Counted from the stretch's first letter, positions 1 to 9,716 are shown. The stretch: DNA of 64,000 nucleotides from Candidatus Solirubrobacter pratensis (GCF_000425945.1 NZ_AUEK01000006.1:372001-436000), one strand, 5' to 3'. Made by a program: numbers and translations. The notes: generated by a model not told the origin, from the letters alone.

Positions 1-57
1 CTCGACGAGCTTGCGCTGGAGGTCTCGAGCTTCAGGAGCCTGAGTCATGTGCCGTAG
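1..57 (+). CDS. 3' end of an upstream conjugation-operon gene (partial)
   Basis: Frame 1 is open from the window edge and ends at a TAG at 55-57, giving only 18 residues (ending SLSHVP). Third codon positions are mostly G or C in this frame and not in the other forward frame, which is why I prefer it. It would overlap the start of the next gene by 11 nt, as the other genes of this operon overlap. An AGGAG at 34-38 inside it serves as ribosome site for the ATG at 47. Too little is left to assign a function. Confidence 0.4.
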   Translation, partial: LDELALEVSSFRSLSHVP

Positions 58-1330
58 CGTGCTCTTCCTCGCGCTCGCCGCCGTCTGCCTTACGGCGCCG
101 CCAAGCGCGACCGCCGGCACATCGCCTCACCGTCGCGCGGGGATCATCGCGCCGCAGCACGCGTCGCAGAAGTCCGAACAACCGCGCCGCCTCATGTGTG
201 TCGCGCCGCTGCTCGTCTGCCCAGGTGGTCCGATCGGCGGCGCGGTCGTCCAAGGCGCGGGCGACGTCATCAAGGCCGGCACGGGCGCCGCGTCAAATGC
301 GGTGATGGGAGGGGTCGTGAGCTGGGCGGCAGACGGCGCCGCGTGGCTCATCACCGAAGTCAGCAAGCAGATCGAGCGCTCCACGCGCCCCGCGCTCGAC
401 AGCAGATGGTTCGCGCAGCGGTACGCGGGCATGGTCCAGCTCGCGGCCGCGCTGGCAGCGATCTTCCTCCTGCTCGCCGTAGGACAAGCAATCGTCGCGC
501 AGGACCTCGGCCGCCTATTGCGCGCCGCGTTCATCGCGCTCCCCTCGGCTCTGCTCTTGACGTTCGCCGCGGTGACGCTCGTCGAGATCGGTCTCGCAGT
601 CACCGACTGGATGACGACGTGGATCCTCAGCGGGACGGACACGCAGGTGAGCTCGGCGTTCCACGGGCTCGGGAACATCCTCTCGGCGACGAACGGTTCG
701 GCGCTCGCGCCGTTCGTGCTCTTCCTCAGCTCGCTGGTCGTCTCGCTCCTGGCGTTGCTGGTCTGGCTCGAGCTCGTCATGCGCGAGGCCGCGGTCTATG
801 TCGCGGTCGCGTTCCTGCCACTCACGCTCGTCGCGGCGGTGTGGGAACGAACTGCGCATTGGAGCCGCCGGCTTGCCGAGTGGCTCGTCGCGATCATCCT
901 CTCGAAGTTCACGATCGCCGCGGCGTTCGCCCTCGCCGCGTCCGCGATCGTCGAAGCGCCCTCGTCGGGCGGCGGGCTTAGCGCGCTGTTGGCCGGGTGC
1001 TCGGTGCTGCTCGTCGCGGCGCTGACTCCGTGGGCGCTGCTGCAGATCCTCCCGTTCGCGGAGGCCGCCGCAGGCCGGACACTCACACGACGCAGCGTCT
1101 CCGGCGCGGCGGGCGCGGTGCCTGGCGCGGGAAGTACAACCGCTGCCACACGACTGCTGCTACTGAAGAACCTCGGCGGGGCCGGCGCAGCCCGCGTTGA
1201 CGCCGCCTCCGCGAACCAGCCGCAGCCAGCGCAACCGACGTCGATAATCCGCGACGGCGGACCGGCGTCACCATCGCTCCCGACGCTCCCGCGCGAGCGC
1301 CCGACCCCGCAACGAGGTGCACGCAAGTGA
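47..1330 (+). CDS. Polytopic type IV secretion membrane protein (TrbL/VirB6-like)
   Basis: Probable inner-membrane channel component of a conjugative type IV secretion system. The 427-residue product starts with a signal-like segment (hydrophobic residues 4-20, then a PSATAG cleavage-like site). It then has about six membrane segments near residues 128-150, 162-187, 219-246, 248-267, 280-303 and 312-336, followed by a polar, proline- and alanine-rich tail. The ATG at 47 is preceded by AGGAG with good spacing and by an in-frame stop at 41-43, so this start is firm. The end overlaps the next gene by 4 nt (GTGA). The role rests on topology and on the neighbouring VirB4- and VirD4-type genes rather than on a diagnostic motif. 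Confidence 0.7.
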   Translation: MCRSVLFLALAAVCLTAPPSATAGTSPHRRAGIIAPQHASQKSEQPRRLMCVAPLLVCPGGPIGGAVVQGAGDVIKAGTGAASNAVMGGVVSWAADGAAWLITEVSKQIERSTRPALDSRWFAQRYAGMVQLAAALAAIFLLLAVGQAIVAQDLGRLLRAAFIALPSALLLTFAAVTLVEIGLAVTDWMTTWILSGTDTQVSSAFHGLGNILSATNGSALAPFVLFLSSLVVSLLALLVWLELVMREAAVYVAVAFLPLTLVAAVWERTAHWSRRLAEWLVAIILSKFTIAAAFALAASAIVEAPSSGGGLSALLAGCSVLLVAALTPWALLQILPFAEAAAGRTLTRRSVSGAAGAVPGAGSTTAATRLLLLKNLGGAGAARVDAASANQPQPAQPTSIIRDGGPASPSLPTLPRERPTPQRGARK

Positions 1331-2850
1331 TGACGGAACACGGGCGCAGCTATCGGTTCGGCCCTCTGGAGCGACGTGGCTTCGCCGGTGGGCTTCAACC
1401 CGGGCAGGTCGCATGCCTCGCCGCCACGTGCATCGCCGCGGTGGTGGTGTTCCGGCTCTCGCCGTCCGGCCTGGGCTTCGTGACCGGCGTCGGGCTCGTC
1501 GTCGCCGGAGCGGCCCTCGCGTTCGTGCCGATCCATCGCCGCCCGCTGATCGCCTGGCTTCCGGTCATCGCAGCCTCCGTGCGTGGGCGCTCATATCGAT
1601 CTCCGGCGGTGAGCGCCGGCATTACAAGCGGTCTGGCCGGCGAGCGGCCGCGACGCCCGGCGTCGCTCCCCCGTTGCCTCGATGGCTGCGAGCTTGTCGC
1701 GCAGCCGGTCGGCGATCAGGACGTCGGCATGCTTCGCGACCGTCGAGCCGCGACGCTCACAGCCGTCGTCGCGGTCCGAGTGCGCGCCTTCGGCCTGCTC
1801 CCGACCGACGAGCACGAAGCGCGACTCGCGCGTTGGGGACAGCTGCTCGCCGGACTCGCGCGGACGCGAAGCCCGGTGCGCCGGCTGCAGATCCTGCAGC
1901 GCGCGCTGCCGGCCGAAGGCGACGGGCTGTGGCGCCACTTCTTCGAGGCCCGCGATCCGTCGATCCCCGACGACGCTCCGGCGAGCGGGTCCTACCGCTC
2001 GCTACTCGACGACGCTCAACAGGTCACGCAAGATCGCGAGATCCTGCTGGCGCTTCAGATCGATGAGCGCAGAGCCTGGAGTCGCGCCGCCCACGACGCC
2101 CAAGTCCAGCATCTGGATCGCGACGAGCAGGCGCAGGCGATCTTGCTGCGCGAGCTGCGTGGCTTCGTGGCCCGGTTCCAGCCGATGGACGCCGAGGTGG
2201 CCGGCGTGCTGACTTCGGAGCAATACGTCACCGCGATTCGCAACGCGTACGACCCCTATCGGCGCCGGCGGCTCTCCGCCGATCCGGCCGATGTCGTGCC
2301 CGGGCCCTTGGACGTCGGACCTAGCGCCGCGGAGCGCCGATGGCGAAGCTACGTCGCTGAGGGCGGATGCCATCGGACGTACTGGATCGCTCAATGGCCG
2401 CGGCTCCCCGTAGGCCCGTTGTTCCTGACGCCTCTGCTGCTCGGCGCGCATGCCGTTCACAGCGTCGCCGTCGTCTTCGAGCCGGTCCGGCCAGAGCGCG
2501 CGCGGCGCGGCGCGGAAGCGGCGATCACGAGTGACGAGGCGGACGAAGAACTCCGCAGCCGCCGTGGGTTCAGGACGTCAGCCGTCCAGCGTCGCAAGCA
2601 GGAGGCGGCGATCCGACGTGAGGAGGAGCTCGCCTCGGGCCACGAGGAAGTGCGCTTCGCCGGGTTCGTCACCGTGTCGGCTTCGTCCGAGGCCAAGCTC
2701 GAGGACGCATCCGCGCAGGTCGAGCACGCCGCGGAGCAAGCTCGCCTCGACCTGCTCCCGCTCTGGGGAGAGCAGGACGCCGGATTCGTCCACGGCGCGC
2801 TTCCGGTCGCGCGCGGGTTGGCATCGACCCGCGGTTTCGGTGTGCTGTGA
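1327..2850 (+). CDS. SCO6880-like conjugation protein (PrgI-type N-terminus plus VirB4 N-terminal-like region)
   Basis: 507 residues. The N-terminus has two hydrophobic segments (about 25-50 and 52-70) as in PrgI/SCO6880-type proteins of actinobacterial conjugative elements. The remainder is soluble. The last 80 residues (FVTVSASSEAKLEDASAQVE onward) resemble the region that precedes the ATPase domain in full-length VirB4. The following gene starts almost directly at its Walker A motif, so I infer that VirB4 is split over these two genes, which overlap by 4 nt and are probably translationally coupled. The start is GTG 1327 (overlapping the previous stop) or ATG 1330. Family assignment is by recognition of overall style and gene order. 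Confidence 0.7.
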   Translation: MMTEHGRSYRFGPLERRGFAGGLQPGQVACLAATCIAAVVVFRLSPSGLGFVTGVGLVVAGAALAFVPIHRRPLIAWLPVIAASVRGRSYRSPAVSAGITSGLAGERPRRPASLPRCLDGCELVAQPVGDQDVGMLRDRRAATLTAVVAVRVRAFGLLPTDEHEARLARWGQLLAGLARTRSPVRRLQILQRALPAEGDGLWRHFFEARDPSIPDDAPASGSYRSLLDDAQQVTQDREILLALQIDERRAWSRAAHDAQVQHLDRDEQAQAILLRELRGFVARFQPMDAEVAGVLTSEQYVTAIRNAYDPYRRRRLSADPADVVPGPLDVGPSAAERRWRSYVAEGGCHRTYWIAQWPRLPVGPLFLTPLLLGAHAVHSVAVVFEPVRPERARRGAEAAITSDEADEELRSRRGFRTSAVQRRKQEAAIRREEELASGHEEVRFAGFVTVSASSEAKLEDASAQVEHAAEQARLDLLPLWGEQDAGFVHGALPVARGLASTRGFGVL

Positions 2851-4118
2851 GATCAAGGCTCGCGGAACGGCCCGGTCATCGGGCGACGACCGCCAACGCG
2901 CAGGCGATCTATCCGTTCTTCGCCGAGAACGGGCTCGGTGAGGGCGGCGTGTTCATCGGCACCGACGTTCACGGATCGGCGTTCACATACGACCCTTTCG
3001 TCCTCTATGAGCGGCGCCTGGTCAGCAACCCGAACCTCTTCATCGCCGGCGAAGTCGGTGCGGGCAAGTCGTCGCTGGTTAAGAGCTACCTCTACCGGCA
3101 GGCGCTGTTCGGGCGCGTGCCCTGGATCGCTGACCCCAAGGGCGAGTACACCGTCCTCGCTCACGCGCTCGGCGTGGCTCCGATCAAGCTCGTACCGGGT
3201 GGCGACGTCCGACTCAACCCGGTCGCGCGCGAGGCAGGCCCCGCCGGCCAGCTGAGCCTGCTTCGCGCGTTGGCCGCCGGGCTCCTGCGAAGACGACTCG
3301 ACCCAGAGGAGGAGGGCACGCTTCGCGAGGCACTTCACGTGGTGAACGCGGACGAGCTCGACGAGCCCACGCTGCCCGCGATCGTCGAGTTGCTCTTCGA
3401 GCCGACGGACGCCATGGCGAAGGGCCTCCACACGACCGTACGGGGCCTCACCCAGCGCTCGCGGAACGTTGCCCTGGGCGTGCAACGCCTTTGCGAGGAC
3501 CTGCGCGGCATGTTCGACGGCCCGACCACGCCCGGCCTCCGGCTTGACGGGCGCGCAGTCGTGATCGACCTCTCCGCGTTCTACGACTCAGCCGTGCTGG
3601 GCCTCGTGATGACCTGCGCGTCAGCTTGGCAGCGAGGCATGATCGCGCGGTTGCACGCTGAAGCCGACGCGGAGGAGCGTCCTCCGCGAAAGATGATCAA
3701 CGTCTTCGACGAGGCCTGGCGCGCCCTCGCCGTCCTCGGCGTCGGTGAGTGGCTGCAGGCGTCCTTCAAGCTCTCCCGCCGCGACGGCGTCCAGAACGTC
3801 GTCGTGATGCACCGCCTCTCGGATCTCTCGGCCGCGGGCGCCGCCGGGAGCCGGGAGCGAGAGCTGGCCGAAGGTCTCCTCCACGACGCCCAGACGCGAG
3901 TGATCTACCGCCAGGCACCAGACAACGTCGCGCTCACGCGCGAGCTCCTCGGACTCAGCTCCGTCGAGGCCGAGCTCCTTCCTGAACTGGCGGACGGCGT
4001 CGCTCTCTGGAAGGTCGGCCCTCGCGCGTTCTTGGTCCAGCACCGGTTCTCGGACGTCGAGGCGACGATCATCGATACGGACGGGCGGATGCTCGACCAC
4101 GACGCGAGGTCGGCGTGA
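2847..4118 (+). CDS. VirB4/TraC-type conjugation ATPase, C-terminal half
   Basis: 423-residue ATPase expected to power pilus assembly and transfer at the cytoplasmic face of the secretion channel. Walker A GEVGAGKSS lies near residues 68-76 and is followed by DPKGEY, typical of VirB4/TraC. Walker B (MINVFDEAWR) lies near 282-291. Full-length VirB4 is about 800 residues; this protein lacks the usual N-terminal part, which seems to be carried by the gene just upstream. It begins with GTG in a GTGA overlap with the preceding stop and ends in a 4-nt overlap with the coupling-protein gene, so the T4SS genes form one coupled operon. Confidence 0.85.
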   Translation: MRSRLAERPGHRATTANAQAIYPFFAENGLGEGGVFIGTDVHGSAFTYDPFVLYERRLVSNPNLFIAGEVGAGKSSLVKSYLYRQALFGRVPWIADPKGEYTVLAHALGVAPIKLVPGGDVRLNPVAREAGPAGQLSLLRALAAGLLRRRLDPEEEGTLREALHVVNADELDEPTLPAIVELLFEPTDAMAKGLHTTVRGLTQRSRNVALGVQRLCEDLRGMFDGPTTPGLRLDGRAVVIDLSAFYDSAVLGLVMTCASAWQRGMIARLHAEADAEERPPRKMINVFDEAWRALAVLGVGEWLQASFKLSRRDGVQNVVVMHRLSDLSAAGAAGSRERELAEGLLHDAQTRVIYRQAPDNVALTRELLGLSSVEAELLPELADGVALWKVGPRAFLVQHRFSDVEATIIDTDGRMLDHDARSA

Positions 4119-5785
4119 ACGTCCCGCGTGACGACGGGCTCCACCCGGTCGAGCTCGCCGTCGGGGTGATTGCCGTCGGAGCGGCACTCGCCGCTGCGCT
4201 GACGTGGCTGGTTGCCTGCGTCGCCGCTCTCGTGTTCACCGGCCGCTGGCCGCACTTGCAACTCGTCGACGCCCTGCAGGCACTCGCACGGATGCCTGAC
4301 CACCTCGATTCCCCGCGGGACGCCTGGCCGTTGAGAGCTCGAGAGCAGCTTCCTGGCGCCGTGGCGATCTACGCGTCCGCGGCGGTTGTGTTCGGCGGTG
4401 TTCTCGCGTTTGCGTGGCGACTCGGGCTCGCCCGAGCTTTACGTGGTCCCGACACATCGCAGGGCGCGCGCTGGGCGACGACGCGACAGCTCCGCCGCCT
4501 CCTCGTTCGTCGACCCGCACCACGACGGGTGACGCTCGGACGTCGCGGCCGGCGGCTCGTCTGCTGCGAGCCGCTGCACTCGACGCTCGTGATCGGTCCG
4601 ACGCAAACCGGCAAGACGACAGGACTCGCCGTGCCGGCGATTCTCGAGTGGGACGGACCAGTGCTCGCGACCAGCGTCAAGACGGACCTGCTGCGCGACA
4701 CGATCGACGCCCGGGCCGACCGCGGCAACGTCCAGCTCTTCGATCCTGCGGGCAGCACCGGCCTGGAGAGCGCCAGCTGGACTCCGCTCGTCAGCTGCCA
4801 CACCTGGGCCGGCGCGCGCCGCACGGCGGCCTGGCTCGCCGAGGGGGCCTCCGCGAGCAAACGCGGCCTGGCCGACGGCGACTTCTGGTACGCCGCGGCG
4901 GCCAAGCTCCTCGCTCCGCTCCTGTTCGCCGCTGCCCGTTCAAAGCGCACGATGGCTGACGTCGTGACCTGGGTCGACACGCAGGAGGAGTTCGGCGTCC
5001 GGAACGCTCTCGCGGGCACTCACGAGCGCGACGCCATCAACGCCTTCGAAGCATCGACCGGCCGCGATGAGCGCCAGCGGTCATCGATCTACACCACCGC
5101 CGAGACCGTACTCGAGGCGTACGCAGACCCTGACGTCCTCGCTCGGTCACGGACCGCCGGCATCCGCGCCGACGAGCTGCTCAGCGGCGGCCGCCACACG
5201 CTCTACCTCAGCGCCACGGTGCGCGAGCAGCGCCGCCTGCGACCCGTGTTCGTCGCGCTGATCGAGTCGATTGTGGAGGAGGCCTACCGCCGTTCCGCGG
5301 CGACAGGTCGGCCGCTCGACCCACCGCTACTCGTAGTGCTGGACGAGGCCGCCAACGTCGCGCCGCTTCCCGACATCGACGTGATCGCCGCCACCGGGGC
5401 CGGCCACGGCGTCCAGCTCCTCACCGTGCTCCAGGACTTGGCTCAGGCACACGATCGTTGGGGCCGGGATCGCGCCGACACGATCGTCAACAACCACCGC
5501 GCGCGAGTCATCGCGACGGGCACCGCTGACGAGCGCACGCTGCAGTACGTCAACCGCGTGCTCGGTGACACCGAGATCCGCCACGAGTCCTCGACGATCG
5601 GCGAGCCCGGACGGCGCTCCACGACGGTGTCGTCGAGCTTCCGCCCGCTCGCGCCGGCGAATATCGTGCGCGAGGCCGCGCCCGGCTCCGCGCTGCTCCT
5701 CTACGGGAGCCTTCCGCCCGCCTGGATCAAGTTCCGGCCGTGGTTCCGCGAGCGGTCGCTGTCGCGAGCGGCTCGGCCGTCGTGA
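4115..5785 (+). CDS. VirD4/TraG-type coupling protein
   Basis: 556-residue type IV coupling protein that would bring the relaxase-DNA complex to the secretion channel. Two membrane segments lie in the first 110 residues (around 10-40 and 85-108). Walker A GPTQTGKTT is at about 160-168 and Walker B LLVVLDEAANV at about 405-415, followed by the VirD4-type stretch containing LLTVLQDLAQ. The GTG start overlaps the VirB4 stop by 4 nt. The gene ends 3 bp from the stop of the convergent relaxase gene, so coupling protein and relaxase are transcribed toward each other, which is less common than a shared operon. Confidence 0.88.
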   Translation: MNVPRDDGLHPVELAVGVIAVGAALAAALTWLVACVAALVFTGRWPHLQLVDALQALARMPDHLDSPRDAWPLRAREQLPGAVAIYASAAVVFGGVLAFAWRLGLARALRGPDTSQGARWATTRQLRRLLVRRPAPRRVTLGRRGRRLVCCEPLHSTLVIGPTQTGKTTGLAVPAILEWDGPVLATSVKTDLLRDTIDARADRGNVQLFDPAGSTGLESASWTPLVSCHTWAGARRTAAWLAEGASASKRGLADGDFWYAAAAKLLAPLLFAAARSKRTMADVVTWVDTQEEFGVRNALAGTHERDAINAFEASTGRDERQRSSIYTTAETVLEAYADPDVLARSRTAGIRADELLSGGRHTLYLSATVREQRRLRPVFVALIESIVEEAYRRSAATGRPLDPPLLVVLDEAANVAPLPDIDVIAATGAGHGVQLLTVLQDLAQAHDRWGRDRADTIVNNHRARVIATGTADERTLQYVNRVLGDTEIRHESSTIGEPGRRSTTVSSSFRPLAPANIVREAAPGSALLLYGSLPPAWIKFRPWFRERSLSRAARPS

Positions 5786-5788
5786 GGT

Positions 5789-8584
5789 TCATCGCTCGAG
5801 CGAATTGCGCGCGATGCCTCGCTCCTGGTCGCGCGCAGGTGGATCGGGCTCTGCCGTGAACTCGCGGAGCTGAGCCGCCTCGATGTCCAACTCGCGGAGG
5901 CGGTTCTCCTGCAGCACACGAATGCCGCGACCACGGTCCTTGCTGCGCCGCCAGAGCCGGCGCCGAGGCTTGCGATCGCTGAGCTGCGACTCGATCCGCG
6001 CGCGTTCTTCTTCCAGCTCGCGTAGCGGGTCCTTGTTGCCGCCCGGCGAACCGACGTCGTTCGCCATCAGTTGCGCTCGACTGCGGCGGAGGCCGGCGAG
6101 CAGTTCCTCCTCAGGCGTCCGGCGCGAGCCGGGCGCGATCTCGTCGCGAGCGCGATCCGCCGCGCCGACCATGTAGAGGCGGTTAGCGTGGCGACCGCGG
6201 CTCATCGCCGTGTACGCCCACTCTCGGTACATCATGTCCGACGCCAGCACGAACGCCCGCTCCGCCGTCAGGCCCTGCGCCACATGCCCGGTAACGGCGT
6301 AACCGTGCGCCACGACCGGATCGCCGTGGGTGGTCGCCTGGTCCACATAGTCACGGCCGAGCGCGACGTCGCGGCCGGCGAGCTCGACCACGAGCCCTTC
6401 GTCCGTCGACCTACGCACCACCCCGCGATCGCCGTTGGCCACTCCGAGCCGGCTGTCGTTCTGACGCAGGACGACCGAGTCGCCGACGCTGAACGGCTCC
6501 CCGGCGATGACCAGTTCGCCTCCGCCGGCGATGCGCCCCCGCTCGATCATCAACTCGCGCGCGAGGCGGTTGAGTGACCGGACGTCGCTGCGTCGCAGCG
6601 CGATCATGATCCCACCCGCCGGGCCGCCGGCAGACCACCAGTCGCCGACGAGCTGACGCTGCACGGAGGCCGAATCTTCGGCTATGGCGAGGCGTCCGTG
6701 ACGCTGATACTCCTGTAGCGCCGCCCCGACCTCACCGTCGCGAAGCTCCCGCAACGCACGGCGCTCCCACGCGGCATGCTGGCGACGGTTGTCGTCGAGC
6801 GTGATGGCCGGCAGGCGGCGCGCCAGCCCGCGGAAGGAACCGCCGGCCTCGAGCTCGGGCAGCTGGCGGTGGTCGCCGGCCAGGACCAGCTTGCCGTTGA
6901 CGGCCACGACGTGCCGGAGTACCTCCGCCAGCGCACGGGTCGGCACCATCGAGGCCTCGTCGAGCACGAGCACGGACCCCTCGGGCAGGGGATCGAGACC
7001 GAGCTTCAAGCGACGCTGTAGCGCGGCGATGCTTGTCGACTCGATGCCGGCGCCATCGCTCAGCTCTCGCGCAGCACGTCGTGCGACCGCGGCTCCGAGC
7101 ACCGTGGTGCCGTTGGCTTCCCACGCCTCGCGCGCCGCATCCAACGCGTAGGTCTTGCCAGTACCAGCCTCGCCGATCACGACTGCGACCCGGTCACCCT
7201 CACAGGTCAGCCGCTCCACCATGCGCCGCTGCTCATCGGCGAGCGCAGGTCGTCGCGACAGCGCCCGCCTAAGGGTGTTCGCGGTCACCACACCGGCCCC
7301 GCAGCCGCGGCCGGCGAGCGCGGTTTCGATCACCTCGCGCTCGCGCGCGAGCAGCTCCGGCGTCGAGTAGCGCCCGTCGAGGCGCGAGTACACGATCCGT
7401 CCGTCGCGCCGGCGGATCACCGGTGTCGCCTCGCCGGGCTCCAGCACCGGCACGGCCCTGCCGGACGCGATGTACCGGTCCGCCGCCTTCTCCAGTCCAT
7501 CGATCCCGATGCCCGCTTCGGCAGGCACCGCCGCGGCGAGAGCCTGTAACACGTTGCGGCGCGTGAACGTCGACACCCGACGCGTCAACCCCGAAGGTCC
7601 TGCCAGTCGCGCGAACACCCGCTCCCACTCGACCGGCAGCGGTCGTTCTAGCGGCCGCCCGAGCACGGCTCGGAGCGCACGGCGATCGAACCCGAGCCGC
7701 GCAGCGCGATGTCGCCACTCGCCGACCAACTCGTCCGGCACGACGCCGTAGTCCTTGCGACGTCGTGTCGCAAGCGTCGCCATCCGAGCCGCGGCCGCGC
7801 TCGACTCCCCGCGACGGCGCAACTCTGCCTCGACCTCGGCGCGCCGCCGGCTGAACGCGCGCAGAACGCCGGGGGGCACGCCGTCGATGTCGGCGATCCC
7901 GTTGCGCGGCGGCGTCCATTGGACCCCGAGCCGGCGCGTCAGCCGCTCACGCAGCGCGGCCTCGTAGAGGTAGCCCGCGGTCTTGGCATGCTGGTAGATC
8001 CCGCGGCCGTCCAGCGCGGACCAGCGACCATCGTGCCCTTCGACGAGGTTGGCGACCAAGACGTGCGTATGCAGCTGCGGATCGCCGGCGCGCGACGTGC
8101 GATGGCGAAACGCGGCAGCGACGAAGCCCTCGCCCTCGATCAGCGCGGTCCCGCCCCGGCCGCGCCGGCCGCGAGCGGCGACTCGCTCCATGTAGCCGAC
8201 CGCGTCTGCGACGGCGGCCTCGTGCTCAGAGCGGATGGCCCGCCGCAACGGCTCGTCGCCGAGCCCGAACAGCACGCTCACGCTCTTGGGCGCGGAGAAC
8301 GTGAGGTCGAAGCCGGGCACCCGGCGCGCGTGGTCTGCGACGATCTCTGCCCCGGTCGCCGGGTGCGCGCCGGCGAGGACGCGCGTAAGTCCCTCGCGGT
8401 CGACGGGCCCCCCAGCACCGAGCCGCCGACTGCCGGCGCCGAGCCAGTACCCAGGCGCCTCGTTGCCGGCGACGTAGTAGTCCTCCACGCCGCTGCCGAC
8501 GCTCGCCGCCCGACTGACCCGCCCGGCGGCCTGGTCGAGGTAGTAGTCCGCCTGCCCGGCGGCGAGCTTGCCGATCGAGAGCAC
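5789..8584 (-). CDS. MobF-family conjugative relaxase-helicase (TrwC/TraA-like)
   Basis: 931-residue relaxase expected to nick oriT, stay bound to the 5' end through tyrosine, and unwind the transferred strand. Paired tyrosines lie at 14-15 (DYYLDQ). The three-histidine metal site is visible as H161 and H172-x-H174 (LHTHVLVAN). A RecD-like helicase half follows, with Walker A GEAGTGKT near 470, a DEASMVP box, and YTAMSRGRHANRLYMVG near 795. The last 100 residues are highly charged and probably coiled-coil. The start is a GTG at 8584. The gene points away from the 1.1 kb gene-free stretch that I propose holds oriT. Confidence 0.92.
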   Translation of the reverse strand: MLSIGKLAAGQADYYLDQAAGRVSRAASVGSGVEDYYVAGNEAPGYWLGAGSRRLGAGGPVDREGLTRVLAGAHPATGAEIVADHARRVPGFDLTFSAPKSVSVLFGLGDEPLRRAIRSEHEAAVADAVGYMERVAARGRRGRGGTALIEGEGFVAAAFRHRTSRAGDPQLHTHVLVANLVEGHDGRWSALDGRGIYQHAKTAGYLYEAALRERLTRRLGVQWTPPRNGIADIDGVPPGVLRAFSRRRAEVEAELRRRGESSAAAARMATLATRRRKDYGVVPDELVGEWRHRAARLGFDRRALRAVLGRPLERPLPVEWERVFARLAGPSGLTRRVSTFTRRNVLQALAAAVPAEAGIGIDGLEKAADRYIASGRAVPVLEPGEATPVIRRRDGRIVYSRLDGRYSTPELLAREREVIETALAGRGCGAGVVTANTLRRALSRRPALADEQRRMVERLTCEGDRVAVVIGEAGTGKTYALDAAREAWEANGTTVLGAAVARRAARELSDGAGIESTSIAALQRRLKLGLDPLPEGSVLVLDEASMVPTRALAEVLRHVVAVNGKLVLAGDHRQLPELEAGGSFRGLARRLPAITLDDNRRQHAAWERRALRELRDGEVGAALQEYQRHGRLAIAEDSASVQRQLVGDWWSAGGPAGGIMIALRRSDVRSLNRLARELMIERGRIAGGGELVIAGEPFSVGDSVVLRQNDSRLGVANGDRGVVRRSTDEGLVVELAGRDVALGRDYVDQATTHGDPVVAHGYAVTGHVAQGLTAERAFVLASDMMYREWAYTAMSRGRHANRLYMVGAADRARDEIAPGSRRTPEEELLAGLRRSRAQLMANDVGSPGGNKDPLRELEEERARIESQLSDRKPRRRLWRRSKDRGRGIRVLQENRLRELDIEAAQLREFTAEPDPPARDQERGIARNSLER

Positions 8585-8832
8585 CGCATGGGCTCAGGCC
8601 GACAAGCAGCGCCTACAGGCAGGCGAGTTGAAGCGCGCACCCGCGGGTGCAACTGCGTGCCCGGTTTCCTGCAGCGAGCGGTGAGCGCGCCACGACCGGG
8701 CTGGCATGTCTCGTTGTTCGCCGGGTCGTGCAGCTACCGCTCAATGCGCTTCTGACCTTTCCACCCGCAGTCTCATCTGGTCGGCACCACCGCCTCCGGA
8801 CGGTTGACATTCACTGGCGGTCGACCCGCGGC

Positions 8833-8873
8833 GCACGCCGAAGCGTGCTCGGCGACTTCTTCGGAGAAGTCGC
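8833..8873. repeat. Two adjacent perfect inverted repeats; candidate oriT hairpins
   Basis: The first repeat is GCACGC/GCGTGC at 8833-8838 and 8843-8848 around CGAA. Three bases later comes GCGACTTCT/AGAAGTCGC at 8852-8860 and 8865-8873 around TCGG. Neither has a T-run, so intrinsic termination is unlikely. Tandem hairpins some 250 bp upstream of a MobF relaxase start are typical of oriT regions. The nic site itself cannot be read from sequence. Confidence 0.45.
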
Positions 8874-9700
8874 GTCGCTAACTGTTGACGATTCGGGATC
8901 GGGACGGACTCGATCGCGTCATGGTCGAAGTCTGAGACGACGATGATCCGCGTCCGTTGGCCCGGCGGCTCGGCGACGAGCTCGCGTGCCGCCGCCGCGT
9001 CCGTGCGGTTCCCCCCGCTCACCTGCCCCGTCCTCGCGCCGACGTCCCGTTGCTATCGCGAGGCATGGGTGGCGCGGCATTCACGGCGATCGTTGCACAC
9101 CAGCGACGGGCCGGCTCCGACGGTTGGGGCGACGCGCGATCATCAGCGGTCGAGCATGTGATCGCAGCTCGCCGCACGCTTTCCAGGCGCGGACGCGACT
9201 CTCCCGATGGAGCCCGAGCGCACGCTGGCGCTGGGCTCGTGTTCAGACGGGTGCACCGATTGTCCGCCGATCGAAGGACGACACGGCGTGCTCCTCGCCG
9301 CCCAGGGTGCTAGTCCGCCTATACGAGTGCCAGTCGAAGGTCTGTCGTCTGACCATCGGATCTTCCGACGATCGCTCGTGCACGCCTCCGGGTGAGTTCG
9401 GTCGAGTCCTGCCCGCCTGCATGGATTGACTAGCGCAGATCGGCCAACACGCTCGCCTGCGCGCGTCGGCCCGCGTCAGAGAAGCGGACCCGTCGCCGAC
9501 CTACCGAGAGATGAATAGAGGGGACGACGACCGCAGCTCGCGATCGGCAAGGGCACGATGCGCCGACCGGGAAGCGTGGCGTCCAGCTGCAGCGTCCTGG
9601 CGCACGGAGGTACATGCTCGGAGGAGTGGCCGGAGCTATGAGCCGGTCAGCGGACCCACATTGCCCGTGTGTTCGTCGACGAAGCGTCGGAATTCCAGAA

Positions 9701-9706
9701 TAGGAT
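9701..9706 (+). promoter_or_regulatory. Possible -10 box (TAGGAT) for the helicase operon, leaderless transcript
   Basis: TAGGAT ends 10 nt before the ATG at 9717, and no Shine-Dalgarno-like sequence lies between. Actinobacteria often use leaderless mRNAs with a TANNNT box at this distance. No convincing -35 is visible. It supports ATG 9717 over the upstream GTG at 9669. Confidence 0.3.
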
Positions 9707-9716
9707 CGCTGCGTAC

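Larger units (their letters stand above)
8585..9716. other. Gene-free 1.1 kb region upstream of relaxase and helicase cargo; probable oriT region
   Basis: No open frame here has protein-like composition or codon use matching its neighbours; the small frames of 60-147 codons are rich in Arg/Pro/Ser, as expected of shadow frames. The region separates the divergent relaxase gene (minus) and the helicase operon (plus), so it must hold promoters for both. Its most distinctive content is the pair of perfect hairpins at 8833-8873, listed separately. A TTGACA at 8804-8809 has no convincing -10 partner. Confidence 0.6.

Noticed and set aside
8852-8873. Intrinsic terminator
   Set aside because: No T-run follows in either direction and no gene ends nearby; the oriT explanation fits better.
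8585-9668. Several small open frames (60-147 codons) in the region upstream of the relaxase
   Set aside because: None has GC-rich third positions together with a ribosome site or protein-like composition.
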